From Haplosporangium gracile (lineage: Eukaryota; Mortierellomycota; Mortierellomycetes; Mortierellales; Mortierellaceae), in the NCBI GenBank assembly GCA_015499985.1, contig JAAAUF010000001.1, forward strand, positions 35,960 through 99,959: a stretch of DNA of 64,000 nucleotides. Reading direction: 5' to 3'. Below are positions 23,185 to 35,033 of the stretch, piece by piece. Both the position numbers and the translations under genes were made by a program. The notes under the pieces are model-generated. The model saw only the letters and a program-made list of their open reading frames with translations. It ran no database searches and was not told the DNA's origin. The number at the start of each line of letters is the position of its first letter. Position 1 is the stretch's first letter.

Positions 23185-25523
23185 TCAGAGCTTGGAAGTC
23201 TCGGAAATGGCCTCGAATTCAACGCCAAACTCCTCCAACTCCTTCAGAGCCGCAGGAGATCCAACCTTAGAGAGAACCGTGCACTCTTCGCCAATGTCCA
23301 TGTATGTACCCAGCCTAGAGATGAACCAGAGACGTGAAACATAGTCTCGTGGGTGAGCAACTTGGGCAACACAACTAGAAAGCTACATGCTACAAAGAGC
23401 ACAGATACAACATAATCCCCAAGCGCGTGATACCTACATTCGCAGGTAGCCATCAGTCGTCAGTGTGATGCCAGCGAGGTTCAGGATCCATCGAACAGGA
23501 GTGTGAGGGGTACTCTCGAGGACTTGGTTCGATGCGAGGGAGGTCACAAACATTCCACCAACCACTCCGCCAGCTTCAGCCTTGGCATCAGCAGCGCGGG
23601 ACGTGACGAGCTATGTCCCGTAATGCAAGCAAAAAACATTATGATTAAGCTAATTCTCCTGTACAACAAATAGAACACAAGCTGTTGACGAAGCAGTAGT
23701 AGTGATTAAACTTACAAGCTCGACATCATCCTTCAGTTGTTCTCTGATCTTGGCCGCCTCCTGTCCGTCATGGCAGACGACAACAACCGTCTGCGTCTTG
23801 CCGAGCTCGACCGCGTGCCTCAGGAACTCGTCTGTCTTGCCATTTGCGACAAAGTACTTGTGATGAGCGGAGCGGAGGTTGGCATAGTCCACACTGAAGG
23901 TGATCTTGTCATCAGTGAAGTTGAACTGCTCTTCAGCCTTAATCACGTCCGTCGTGCCGTGCTGGCAGGCCAGGATCACCTGGCAGACATCGAAATCCAT
24001 CACTGCCGCCTTGATCGCCTCGATGTTCGAGTTGGTCTGAAGCACGTATTCAGCCTCATAAACGACCAGGATATGAACGTTCTTGGGACGAATCACACCG
24101 GCTTCCTTCATTCGTGTAAAAGTCGAGGGTGCGCTCACGAAGACTGTGGGCTTGTTGAGAGTGCTCTTGGCAAGTGGGGCAAAATCCAGGGTCTTGTCCT
24201 CGGGCACAACATGCAGATCGACCTTCAGCTCTGCGTGATCGAGATGCGCCTTGAGCGACTCTGCAAGCATCTGGGAGCTTCGAACCGTGACACGGTTGAC
24301 TAAGATAATGATTTGCGCTTCTGGCGACGCGCCGTCGAGCACATCCACGATCGCGTAGAATGCAAAGTTTTGCAACTTGTTACCTCGCAGCTGAAGTGTC
24401 GCATCGTCGCCTATTTGCGTGACATACGTGCAAAGAAGAGAGTGAGAAGTCAGTTGTGAACAGCAGATGACAAGCAAATATATCCTCCCACAACATCCAA
24501 AATTCGATACTTTGCTGTCGCTCAGTTAACTTACCATTGACGAGCGGGCCGAGAATGTTCATCGCAACATAGCCTGGATGGTCGATGGTAAGGCTGTTGT
24601 ATCAGAGTCAAAACGATAGCGAAAGAAAGAGAAAGCTAGGTTAGTACATCAATCGACGCGTGCTTTCGATCATGAAAAGACTCGTCGTGTCCATTTCCGT
24701 CATCCCACAGTTAAGCAGTTATACGTACCCGTCGGCTTCCATGCACTTCAAGGTGGCTTTCTTGAGCTCGACCCTGTCAAGAGACTCGGGTGGCGTCAGG
24801 TTGAAAGGCTCGAGGAGCTGATCAGATCAGATCAGTACCAGAAATGCAAGACAAAAATAATTAAACAGGATGCCACTGATCAATGATGGTATCTATTTCG
24901 TCACATGCGGGTCTGGGAAGAACAAAAAGAAGCTTGTGCGGTATTGTCGACGTTTGCTCGCTCTTTACCTTGTTACTCCAGGCCTTGCGGAAGGGATAGA
25001 GACGAGGAAACTTGCGACTTGCGCTCTTCGAGGCCCTTGCACGGAAAGGGTTCCTGGCAGGGCGATTTTTGTTGGTGTACAGGAGGTCGTTGATCGACTG
25101 TTTGATCGACTCGACAGAGGCCTCTTGGGCAGACAGCTGGTTGGCCTGGACCAGAGCAATACCGAGACGTTCCATGCTCAGAATAACACCCTGAAGTTTG
25201 TGCTTCATCTCGACGAACTCCTCAGTGATGGTATTGGAGCCATGCGACTTTGGAGCTGCCTCAGGGTTGGTCAGAGCGACGTTCTGGGGAGGAGTCGCGT
25301 GGGTGTTGTTGTTAGAGCCAGATCCACCGGAGGCAAGCCTCTGTTGGTACTGGGGAGGAGAAGCTGGGCCTCCTTCGACAGCTTCAGCAAGGGTTGCGTG
25401 GTCCTTGGAGGTGCTCGAGTTGTCCAAGGTCATGTCGGCGAGAGCTTCAGCTGGGTCGCATTGCCGACTAGGAACTTGGTCGGTGGTAGTTTGAGCGGAG
25501 AGAGTGACTCCCTGCATTTTCAT
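23185..25523 (-). CDS. Catalytically degenerate DEAD-box-like protein
   Basis: Exons: 25523-24969, 24817-24729, 24593-24535, 24410-23716, 23610-23438 and 23314-23185; 566 residues. The first about 150 residues are disordered (NNNT and SPPQYQQ stretches), then a helical segment (EEFVEMKHKLQGVILSMERL). From residue about 185 the order of elements follows a DEAD-box helicase, but each catalytic motif is altered. The P-loop region reads LQLRGNKLQNFAF, the PTREL position VNRVTVR, the TPGRL position SAPSTF, the DEAD position VVYEAEYV (about residue 352), and the SAT position LACQ. The ARGxD and HRxGRxxR regions read TSLASNQ and LRMLGTYMDIGEECTVLSK. No stop or frameshift interrupts it, so it looks like a maintained pseudo-helicase, perhaps a scaffold. 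It is divergent from LOA1 across 342 bases. Confidence 0.78.
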
Positions 25524-25865
25524 AGCAGGAGATTGGGCGGAGTTGAGTGGGCAATGGAGTGAAGGTTCGCAGAGGAGTGATGGTGGTAAGAGTAGAAGAG
25601 TTTGTTTTTTGCTGTGTCTGGGTGTATGTGTTGGAGGAGACTTGGCGAAAAGACGAAGAGAGGATGTTCAAGTGAAGAAAAAGTGGAAAATCGCGTCGCA
25701 ATTTAGTCAAATTAGTAGGCGCGCACAGCACGTGCGAGCCGTTGATTTACATGTCACGTGTAATAGGATACTTACGACTATAGATACCCCCCGTCCGCTT
25801 TTATTCTTCCTTCACTTTCGGTCAGGACATTCCCCCCACCACCACAATCAACACACATTGCCGAC
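25524..25865. promoter_or_regulatory. Divergent promoter of the pseudo-helicase and LOA1 genes
   Basis: 342 bases shared by two divergent genes. It holds two CACGTG palindromes (25729-25734 and 25755-25760) 26 bases apart, toward the LOA1 side. Such E-boxes are bound by fungal bHLH factors such as Cbf1 and Pho4 (family knowledge). Occupancy here is inferred. Confidence 0.55.
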
Positions 25866-27736
25866 ATGGAGAAATTCTCGCGCTGGAGGGCAAGTCTATC
25901 GTCTACATCTTGGAAACACAGATAGCAAGGAAAACTGGACATATCATGAACCACAACTTCATCACACAACCAAGGACTGACTCTGGTCGCCATCAACAAT
26001 ACTTGTCACAACCACTTTCTAGGACCAAGGCACTGGTATCCAACCTTTCTTGCCACCAGTGGTAAGGCATATTCAATATGGCTATCAGCATGCTGAAGAA
26101 CAACCATGGAGTCAACAACGGGTACCATTTAACAGCCACCCCTAACGTCTCTGCGTCTGCTTTTGTTTTGTTCACACAATCTTCCAGCCAGCCAATGCTG
26201 ACCACTCGCCTATCCAAAAGGGTTTTACCGCGGTCTTGATGATCGTCAAGCCATTAACAGGAATCCTTAAGTTGATCTTGGTCGGCATCTTGTCGCTCGC
26301 TTTTATGTTGCTCGAAACTGTGGGACTCCTTTTTGTATGTTGAAAGTTAACTATGCTCTTGAATTTGTGCCACGTAATGACATGATAATGATGCTCCGAT
26401 CCACTCACACTCTTTTTTTTTTTCGCTACATTATCCAACCCTTAGAAGCCTGTGGCTCCATTATACAAACTCTATCATCGCTTCATCTCAGCAATCTTTA
26501 TTCGTGCGATCCTGGTCTTGCTTGGATTCTTCTGGATCAAGAACGAAACTGTCACCTTGAGACGAGGGTATGTGCCATGGGGATCGAATGGTTGTCTCGA
26601 AAGCTAATCTTACAGGTCCAGGAAAAAGCTGTTTAACACCTTATAGTTTATTTTGATTCTTGTAGACGTTCTGGAGCAGGGAGCAGAGCACAGGTGCCTA
26701 GCAGGAAGGCAGCCCCTCAAGGAGAGCTTATTGTTAGCAACTGGTCGTCGTACATCGATATTTTATACCTTGCCTTCAGGTAAACTACCTCTCACCTACG
26801 TATACGCGATCTATACGACAGATAACATTTTTAACACCACTGTTTTCTAATACGAATTCCATATATCGAATCAATCTAATACTATATAGATACGACCCTG
26901 TCTTCACGCAAATGTATTCGACAACTTTGACCGTTCGCCAGATCACACTCTGGGAAGCATTGCGCCAGGCTGGAAGCTACCCCGAGTTGTCGCCACCCGA
27001 GGGTGTCGAGACTTTCCCTTTGCTTGACTTTGTCAAGGACATGCACAAGAGCGGCTCAGGACCTGTTGTCATCTTCCCAGAGGTAAAAAATTAAGCTCAA
27101 CAAACGAGACTAAAGATATGAGTACGCTGCGGGCGCCTCCTTGGCTCTATGACGGAAAACAGCGCCCAGAACTAACACGAAAAAATAATTATATATATAA
27201 TTTAGGGGACAACGACGAACAACCGCGCGATTCTGAAGTTTGTCCCAATCTTCAAGGGTTGGTCAGTCCCCGAGACGTCGATCGAGATCCGGATCATGGC
27301 CCTCAAATACGACTACCAAAAGTTTGCGCCCACCTTCACCGTCGGGCTGGACAACTCTTATCGCTTTGGACATTTGCTCCGCACCTGTGCACAGTTCTAC
27401 AATACCCTCTCGGTCAAGACCTTGGCCCAGGACGAGTCTCCCTCGAATGCCTACTTTTCGGCGATTGAGGGACTTTCGAGCACCCCCTCTGGTGCGGCTA
27501 TTGGTATTGTTGAGCCTGTTGAGGAGGACAGTCTGGGGAGTGTGATGATTAACTTGATGGGACGGATGACGCGATTTCGGAAGCTGGGGTTGAACGTCAA
27601 GGATAAGGCTGATTTCTTGGATTACTTTATTCTTCGCAACAATGGTATCAGCAATAGCACGGTCAAGAAGACTGCTTCTGCGGGCCAAAAGTCGGCACCC
27701 GCAACTCAGGGATCCAGCCGTTCAAAGAGGCATTAG
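25866..27736 (+). CDS. LOA1: Lysophosphatidic acid acyltransferase, Loa1/Vps66-like
   Basis: PlsC-fold acyltransferase; yeast Loa1 makes phosphatidic acid with oleoyl-CoA at the ER and lipid droplets. Exons: 25866-25889, 26023-26061, 26188-26334, 26446-26567, 26666-26779, 26890-27082 and 27206-27736; 389 residues. The N-terminus MEKFSRWR|DQGTGIQPFLPP matches the Loa1 signature. Two hydrophobic segments (GILKLILVGILSLAFMLLE; ISAIFIRAILVLLGFFW) anchor it. SNWSSYIDILYLAFRYDPVF is the motif I region, where the catalytic His-x4-Asp of classic enzymes is reduced to an Asp; motif III is VVIFPEGTTTNNRAIL, split by intron 6. The C-terminus ends in a basic KKTASAGQKSA tail. Exon 1 is only 24 bases, and intron 1 reads GC-AG (GCAAGT). 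An AATAAA lies at 27782-27787. Confidence 0.9.
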
Positions 27737-27781
27737 AGCTTAAAGAACTACCATCATTCATTGTTTTGGTGATATGTTGCG

Positions 27782-27787
27782 AATAAA
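27782..27787 (+). terminator. Poly(A) signal of LOA1
   Basis: AATAAA 46 bases after the LOA1 stop codon, inside the 103-base gap to the convergent focadhesin-like stop codon. Confidence 0.55.
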
Positions 27788-27839
27788 CCAAAAACTATTT
27801 CAGGGAAACGCCATACGCCATGCGTCTTGCGCGGAACTT

Positions 27840-30800
27840 TTATTTCAGTACCCAGCTCTGACCACTGGGGACCAGTTCCTCCATACGACGGAGCAAAACT
27901 ACCAAGAACTGTCGCTGTGAGGCGCCCATTTGAGGATCCAGCGCCATTCTGAGCAGTCGACTAGCAATCTGGTTGTCACTCGCCGCTGCCGTCGACACGG
28001 CCACCCCGGCGCGAGCAGTCATGACGATATCGGGCAAAAGTAATGACAGGCGATTCAAGACTGCCTGATGGCGGTACCCATTCTCGTCGTGGTCATTGGT
28101 GGGAGTAACCAAGGACACGCTCTGCTGGAACCGACTGTGCCACTGTTCGAACGAATCGTCCTCCAAAATGTTGTCGTCCATGCTGAGTGCTGCTCCAGAG
28201 CCGCTTTCCTGCTGATGTTCGTGATCGTCCGCCATCGATAGCAGCAATGCTTCCGCATCGTTCACTCGTCCTGCGGCGCCGTGAGCCTCTGAGGTGGCCG
28301 AAACAGGAGCAAAGCCAAATGTCTGAAGAGCAGAGGTGCACTCGGCAGGATCCTCCCACCACAGCAAGACAGCGCCTCCAAGCAATAGCGTCAGCCCATT
28401 GGTGTAGACCTCCACCTGACTCGACAACAAAACAAGCAGGTCCAAGATCCGTTGGAGCCACGTCAAACGCAAGGTGTTTGTTCTGCGCTGCTGGGCTTCT
28501 GTGACAGGTTCTGTGGTGGATCTCTCGCCGACACCAGCGTTCATGGCATAAAGTAGGACTGAGATTGCCGACTCTGCAAACCGTCTGTTGGTAGACTCGT
28601 GGACATCCTCCTGAGAATCGCTACGGCTGAAGATCAGTAGCGCCGACTGAGCGACTTGGGTCAAGTAACCTTCTTGCTGGGACGTCAGGTATCCTGCACG
28701 GTACAGTGACGCGATTCCAACGGCCTCCTTTAGAACGCGCGCCCCGGCATCTGGTTGGTCGGCTACAGGACCCGACAGGTTCAATTGAGCAGCATCCAGG
28801 TGCGAAATTGACATCAATGACAGATCGGCCAAACGACGCAAGACCCGCTGTCCTGTCAAGAACCGCATGAACGAGAGCTGATAGAACACCCTCAACATCA
28901 CCGCACGCAACTCGCCCAATAACTCCTTGGCATCATCCGACAAGGCAGGCTGTGCAGCTGAAGACGATCGAGAAGCGCGATTGAGTCCAGCAGAAGAGCG
29001 AGACCGGCGCATATGGTGACCCAAGGTATCCAAGAACACCAACTGCAAGACTTCAACTTCAGGATCCTCTTCAGTCTTGATTGTGCCATCGGCGTTGAAG
29101 AACAAGATCCTGAATAACTTTTCGACCAAATCAACAACACGCGATCCTGGCAGGGCCACCTTCTTGGCCAACCCATCCAACCCACGGACTTTATCCAATT
29201 CTGTCAACGCTTGATCCTCACCCTCGGCCAATAACGGCAATCCACCCAGCGTCAAGATCCGTCCGAGACCTTCCTCGCCGACAAATAATTCCTCTGCAGA
29301 GACGGTATCAGGATTATTGGCTTGGGGCTTCTCCTTGACCTTAAAGTTCGACAAGCTCATAATCAAAAACTCCATCAACGACGTCGAAGTAGTCGCATGT
29401 TTCGACGCCATCTGGATCGCGGGCGCCATCAAAGAAGGCTCAAAAGTCATCAACTGCGCCAACAGCGGGAACCAATTAACCGCCGGTAAAGGAGTTGGTA
29501 AGCTGTAAACCGTATAAAGAAGCAATTCCAAGCTCTTGGCATAGTTCTTGAGCGCCCGCTGGGCAGTACCCATCTGGAGCGGTTCCCAAAGTCCATCCCA
29601 CAGCGCACGCAACCACGAGGTCGAGACAGGCAGGCGAGCATAGTCTTTGGGCTCACTGCTGGTACCGATCACTTTTCCAGTGTCCACCTGCCCCAGACGC
29701 TGGAAGTGACAGGCAATGTGACCGAGCACCACGGCCGACAGACGTCCGGCCTTGAGATCCTGGAGCATCAACATCGACTTGGGGTTGGACGTGACCTTGG
29801 AGCTGGGGAGGACGGTTGCGAAAACTGCACCCGTACCGGCTCCAGTTGCTGCTGAAGCATCTCCCGCACCCGTGCCAGTGGCAATAGAAATAAAGAGTCC
29901 GCTCAGTTCTGTCAATGTCGAGAGTGCAGAATTGGTGACTGACGCCATGGCTGTAGAGTTGGTAGAGCTCGTGAGGTAAGAGAACAGACCATGGTTACCG
30001 ACAGAGGCAACAGTGGGACCCTGACACCAGTCGATTCCAAAGAGCGAGCCCAAAGCAATGACTGCAGTATGACGAGCGGCAGAGGTGGGTGTGATTCGAA
30101 TGAGATTGACGAGTGAGTGGATCCTGCCGGTCAGAAGCGAGATCTCGCTTGAAGCTGGATTGCGGACGTCTAGGTTAGTGTGGATCATGTGGCAGAAGGG
30201 AACCGTGAAGTGAACCAACTGCGGCTGCAGATCGCGCTAGTTTAGTTCACAAAGGTATGACAAAGCGATGAAGAAGTGAGTATGCAGAGTTCGTAATTCA
30301 CCGCAAAATAGCGGACTGAAGAGCAGGCGTGTTGCTACACTTACACGTCCAGTGGCGGCAAGGAGGGCGCGATCCAAGAGTCCCGTATCAGCTTGCCGCT
30401 CCTCAGGCGACGCATCCGTCCTGTCCGAAAAGGCCAGAACCCAAGGAGCTCCCAAGAGCCTTGCCAGCATTTGTGCAGATAACGCTTGCTGCTGATTATC
30501 CAAAAACCTCTCCAAGTCCTGTCTCGACATATCCTTGATCTTTTGAATAGCCGCCGCATCATCACTGCCTTGCCCGTTCCTGTTTCCGGGAGATGCTGAA
30601 GAAGTAATGGCCACTGAGAGTCGCGGGAAAGCCATCAGAAGACCCAAAGTTAAAGCAAACGACGCCTTGTTGAGCTCAAACATGGTCAGCAGACGGAGGA
30701 GAGTGTCGTTGCAGATTGCGTTCAGCTCGGCCGTCTTTGTGGGTGAGCCCACGAGCCCTGTCAGCAAGTTGCAGAACGCCCATCCTGCGCCAAAACTAGC

Positions 30801-33800
30801 CCAACTCGAGATATCACTACAAAATGAAATGAAATGAAAGTGACAGTTTGAATGAGTATTCAAGTGCAAACATATTGTGAACACCAAATGATAAAGTGAA
30901 CATACCTTGAGGAATTAGAATTGACGGCGTCGTCATCCAGAGAATCAGTAAAGACGCCTAGGACTGAAGCGACCAGTTTTTCGTCAACGGCTGCCAAGGG
31001 GGTGATGAAACTCAAAGACACTAGGACTGCGAATTGGACCTCGTCACTGCCACCAACATCGGACATGGTCTCGGGTCGGACGAAATTTTGAAGGAGCTGT
31101 TTGGCAAGTACTGAACTCTGAACTATCGACGCGGGGTGCGCATGGCGATGCAATGACAGAATAAGGCCTAAGTCCAGCAAATGACAATGAAACGTCAGTG
31201 AGTAAGGCGGTTGACCAAAGGAGAAAGCCTAAAACTACAGACTTACATATTACCGAGGCTTACCTGTGATGGCAAAGAGAGCATTGGCGCAGTGAGCGGG
31301 CACATATCCATCCGTGATCTTCTTGTACAAGTCCGCAATAAGGATCTCAACGATAGTCTGGGTCTGGACATCATCATTGGGTGCCCACATGTTATCAAAC
31401 AGAGCTGTCCAACCTTCCAAAGCAGAGATACGTTCAATCAAATGATCCGTCAGCGCAACATCCTTGACCGCTGTCATCACATTCCGGTAGCTTTGCCGAG
31501 TCCGAATAGCTTCTGCAGATACATCTTTGGTGACTCCATCTGCAGGCTTCTCAACCAAGGCCGAGCAAAGCAGACTTGAAAGTGCATATCCGATACGAAG
31601 ACCCGGGTTGACATCTCCTGATTGCCACTTTTGAAGAATATTGCCAGCGACTACTGAGAGCACGCCTTGAAGCCTGTCGAGCTCTTGAGTTCCCGACGCA
31701 GAATCGACAACTTTTTTAGAGCCGGCCTCCTTGAACAGTCCGCGACGCATGTTGGACAGCTCGAACCGGACCAGTTTTTCCAAGATGAAGGAGTACTCGT
31801 CCAGCACCAGGGTATCATTCGCCTCCAGAATCTTTTCCCGGATATACAGTGAAGGAGAATCGGTTGGCAGGACGGACGCGATTTCAGGAGCTGTAAAGCA
31901 ACCCAGAGCTTTCAATGCCGCCGCCAGGACTCCAGGATCCTCCAAAGTCAGCAGCGGTTGGATGTAATTGGTCAAAACAGCCTCCCGCAGATCCAAGTAT
32001 ACCTGCGTATCTATTCACGTCAATCGTATTGTTGTTAGCTCCGTGCTGCTCGCAATACTAAAGATGGATATTACATTCTTGGCAGGTTCGTCGGTGCTTA
32101 CCTTCGCTTCTGGATCCAACAATACCGTAAAAGACGCACATCTCCTGAAGCATTCCTGGATGCATAGATTTTGAGGCATGTTCACCAACGTGGCATAGTA
32201 AAACATTCCACGCTAGATAGTCGAGAGAGGGTTTGGTAAGCACATGTCGTCCTAAGAGAGACCCTTATGAAAAAACAGCAATGCTGAAAAGAAGTCTTAC
32301 CAGCTCGTGGCTCAACAACATGAGCCTCAACGGTGAGATTCATAGTCTCGATGATGGTACAGATCGATGAGGAGTAGAGTTCGACAGAGCCGAGCAAGTT
32401 GGCCAAAAACGGGATGAGAACCTCAGCATAACCTGCTGCATCAAACGCACAAATGTCCCTATTTGAGAAAAAAAAAGTGGCGTTAGAATTGTAATACATT
32501 AGAGACTTCTCAAACATTATACATTACGACAGCAAAAAAACATACCTGATGGTGGCAAGGACAGCGACTTCCATGTCGTATTCAGGTTCACCCCTCAAGG
32601 GAGTTTTGAAAAGGCGGGGTCGGCTCTCGACCCAGCTGTGGATGACATGGCGGAGAGTCTTCCAGACACGAGGCTGACGCTTCCAGATCAAGAACAGGAT
32701 CCTGACGCCTACAGCTCCCATGTGAGTGTTCATGATCTTGGCACCAGAGGGAGCGTTAGGAACGCCGTGGATGAGTGTCAGGATGGTGCGTAGAACCTTG
32801 GCTGTGACCATCTCATCCTTGGAGGTGACCAAGGATGGAATAGCCTCCTGGAGCAAGTGTAACTTGACCAAGGGCGACGAGTCAACTCTGAGCACGTAGA
32901 TGAACAAGACAAGGGTGACCAATCGACCTTCTTCCACTTGCGCCTGTTGTATCATGGCATCGATCCGTTTGTTCTCGTCCGGGTGGAACATGTAGGTCGT
33001 CAAGATCAAACTGGCAAATGTGTCGTCGTCGCCCAGCGAGAACAACGTCTCGCCAGCATCGGCTTGTCCCTCTTCCGTGTCCTGTTCGCCTTCGAAAACA
33101 CTCCAGTTGTGACGCAGATGAGCGACCTCCGTCTGAATCATGGCAGACACACCCGAAGTTGCTCTGAGCCCAATCTCCGTCACCAAAGTCGCGTCGGTCG
33201 TCTTGGGGATGGTTTCCAACCTCTGCAGGATGTCGGCGCACCTCTTGCTGATATCTTCCGATTGCGATTCGCCCATGACCTGAAAGATGGGCAAGAAGGC
33301 GAGGTTGGCGATCATGGCTTCCACATGTTCCTCGGTCGCTGTCAAAACTGCATGCATCCAGCTGACCAGAACACGCTGCTCATCCACTGTGGGCGAGTTC
33401 ATCAGCAAGAACGAAAGGAGTGGCCAGAGGGTGTTGAAGGGCAAGGAGGGCGCCGTGTAGCCTTTCCTGTTCCTGAAAAGGGCCTGGGCTGTCAGCATCA
33501 GAGGGAAGGTCGGGAGCCCGTATCGTCTTAAATCCGCCATCCAGGAGAGAAGCGTCATCAAGATCCATCCACCAAACTCTGCCTTGTATTCAGCGTCCAG
33601 GGTCAGTTGCATTGAGGGCAAACAGTAAAAGTCGACCAATGTCCGGAGGGATGACTGCAGTGTAGCGCTGGGCTGTGTTCGGTTGAGAGGGAGTCGAGTA
33701 GGGACTGAGCAGAAGTAGTCCAGGAGGTGTGTGACAAACGGCCTGAGGTCCTCTTCGTAAATGCAGGCGTTCAATGTCTTTGAGATCCACAGAACAGTTG

Positions 33801-34464
33801 CGCTGGAGACAATGAGAGTTCGCTCATGACGATCCAGCAAGCAAAAATCCAGGAAGGGAGAGAGGATGTCAAAGGCGGCGGTTCGATACTGCGGTGAGTC
33901 TGGGAGGTAATCCAGGATCCTGTCCATCTCTGTGAAGAGGATTGTTTCGACTTGAGAGTTTGCTGAGATAAGGGCAATGAATGGATGTCGATTATTCTTG
34001 GTCGTAAAGACGCTCTTGCTGATGTGAACTTTCGACTTGACAGATCCCGAAGCCATCTCGGCGGCAGAGATGAGGAGGTTACTCAAGGAATGGATCATGT
34101 TGGCGAGAGCCTGACCTTGTGCAGTCGACAGCGCGTTCTCGAATCCTTGGAGAGCCTCGTTCCAGTCCATTGCATCCTTGCGGACCAAATCAACCATGGC
34201 TCCTGTGGCGACTGAGGATGTATAGGCGACTGGCGAGGCACATTGAGACCACAGCTGTGCGAGACTTAGGTTGCGGCCATTGTTGGTAGTGCTGACAGCT
34301 GAAGACGAGGAGGTGAGCTGGTTGGAGACGCTGGTGATCTTTAGGACATTGACAGAGCGATGTACTGTTGTTGCATTTAAGGTTGTAGCAGTTGATGCAG
34401 TTGCGGGTTGTGAGTTTGAGTCTATCCTGGGTATTCCTGGCTGCGGTCTCCTGATGGACGACAT
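27840..34464 (-). CDS. FOCAD: Focadhesin (FOCAD/RST1)-like helical-repeat protein
   Basis: Very large alpha-helical repeat protein. Exons: 34464-32546, 32458-32301, 32212-32102, 32010-31264, 31167-30906, 30816-30345 and 30236-27840; 2021 residues. Human focadhesin and plant RST1 support the SKI complex in cytoplasmic RNA decay (family knowledge). The match is strongest around residues 560-720, where the sequence runs LVTLVLFIYVLRVDSSPLVK, VLRTILTLIHGVP, ILFLIWKRQPRVW, then ATIRDICAFDAAGYAEVL and RAVWNVLLCHVGEH. This is the same order of elements as the DUF3730 region of focadhesin as I recall it. The first about 70 residues are Ser/Thr-rich and disordered. The rest is HEAT/ARM-like leucine-rich helices with no enzyme motif. 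The start was taken at 34464 because the longer frame upstream lacks an ATG. Assignment is from memory of the family and was not searched. Confidence 0.72.
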
Positions 34465-35033
34465 GACAAAGAACGCGTGCAACCGTTGGAGAGAAGTGAT
34501 GAGGTTTGGGACGAGTGTGTCAGGTGAAGGCTACGAATAGGAACTGATAGGATCACACCCCTTAATTTCAAGGGCCTACTGACACTGAGTGATTCGACTT
34601 GGAAGAACAAGCACATGTAGCCTTTGTTGTCTTTTGACGTAGCCCAGCCCAAACTCAGAAAATAGCATCCAAAAGACCAAAAACCAAGACAGTGGTCGCT
34701 ATATACGTAGCTGAGTGAACGGGATGACGGATCTGGTGGACCATTGCTCGATAATGTTGTTCTTCCGGGTAGGGCAAGGAGGGCTGGTTGTTGTATTTCA
34801 TCGCACTGCAGCAAAAAGGAAAAAAAAGAGAGATCTAAAAAATAATTTCCTTTTTGAGCATCGTGCATGTCATTTTCTATCTGCCCAGCCAACCAGCCAA
34901 CCGCTTTCGTTTGTTATTAGCGGCCACGCATAAAACGAAAAACTTTTTGTCATCTCCTTTTCTCTTCATTCCACATCAACACCTTTTCTAATCATCCACT
35001 CCCTCCTTTCAAACAACAGTAACAACAACAACC
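34465..35033. promoter_or_regulatory. Divergent promoter of the focadhesin-like and MTFP1 genes
   Basis: 569 bases between divergent starts. The MTFP1 side has an A/T-rich stretch (about 34810-34850) and a CT- then CAA-rich leader (34950-35033). No strong TATA box was seen. Confidence 0.4.

Noticed and set aside
23737..24303. Plus-strand ORF of 188 residues inside the DEAD-box-like gene
   Set aside because: Antisense to the longest exon of an in-frame six-exon model; no independent support.
25502..26217. Read-through of LOA1 exon 2 into its intron (a 74-residue open frame in the opposite direction and an open sense frame)
   Set aside because: The sense frame stays open by chance, but splicing at GTAAGG (26062) to the acceptor at 26186-26187 gives the expected membrane segments in phase.
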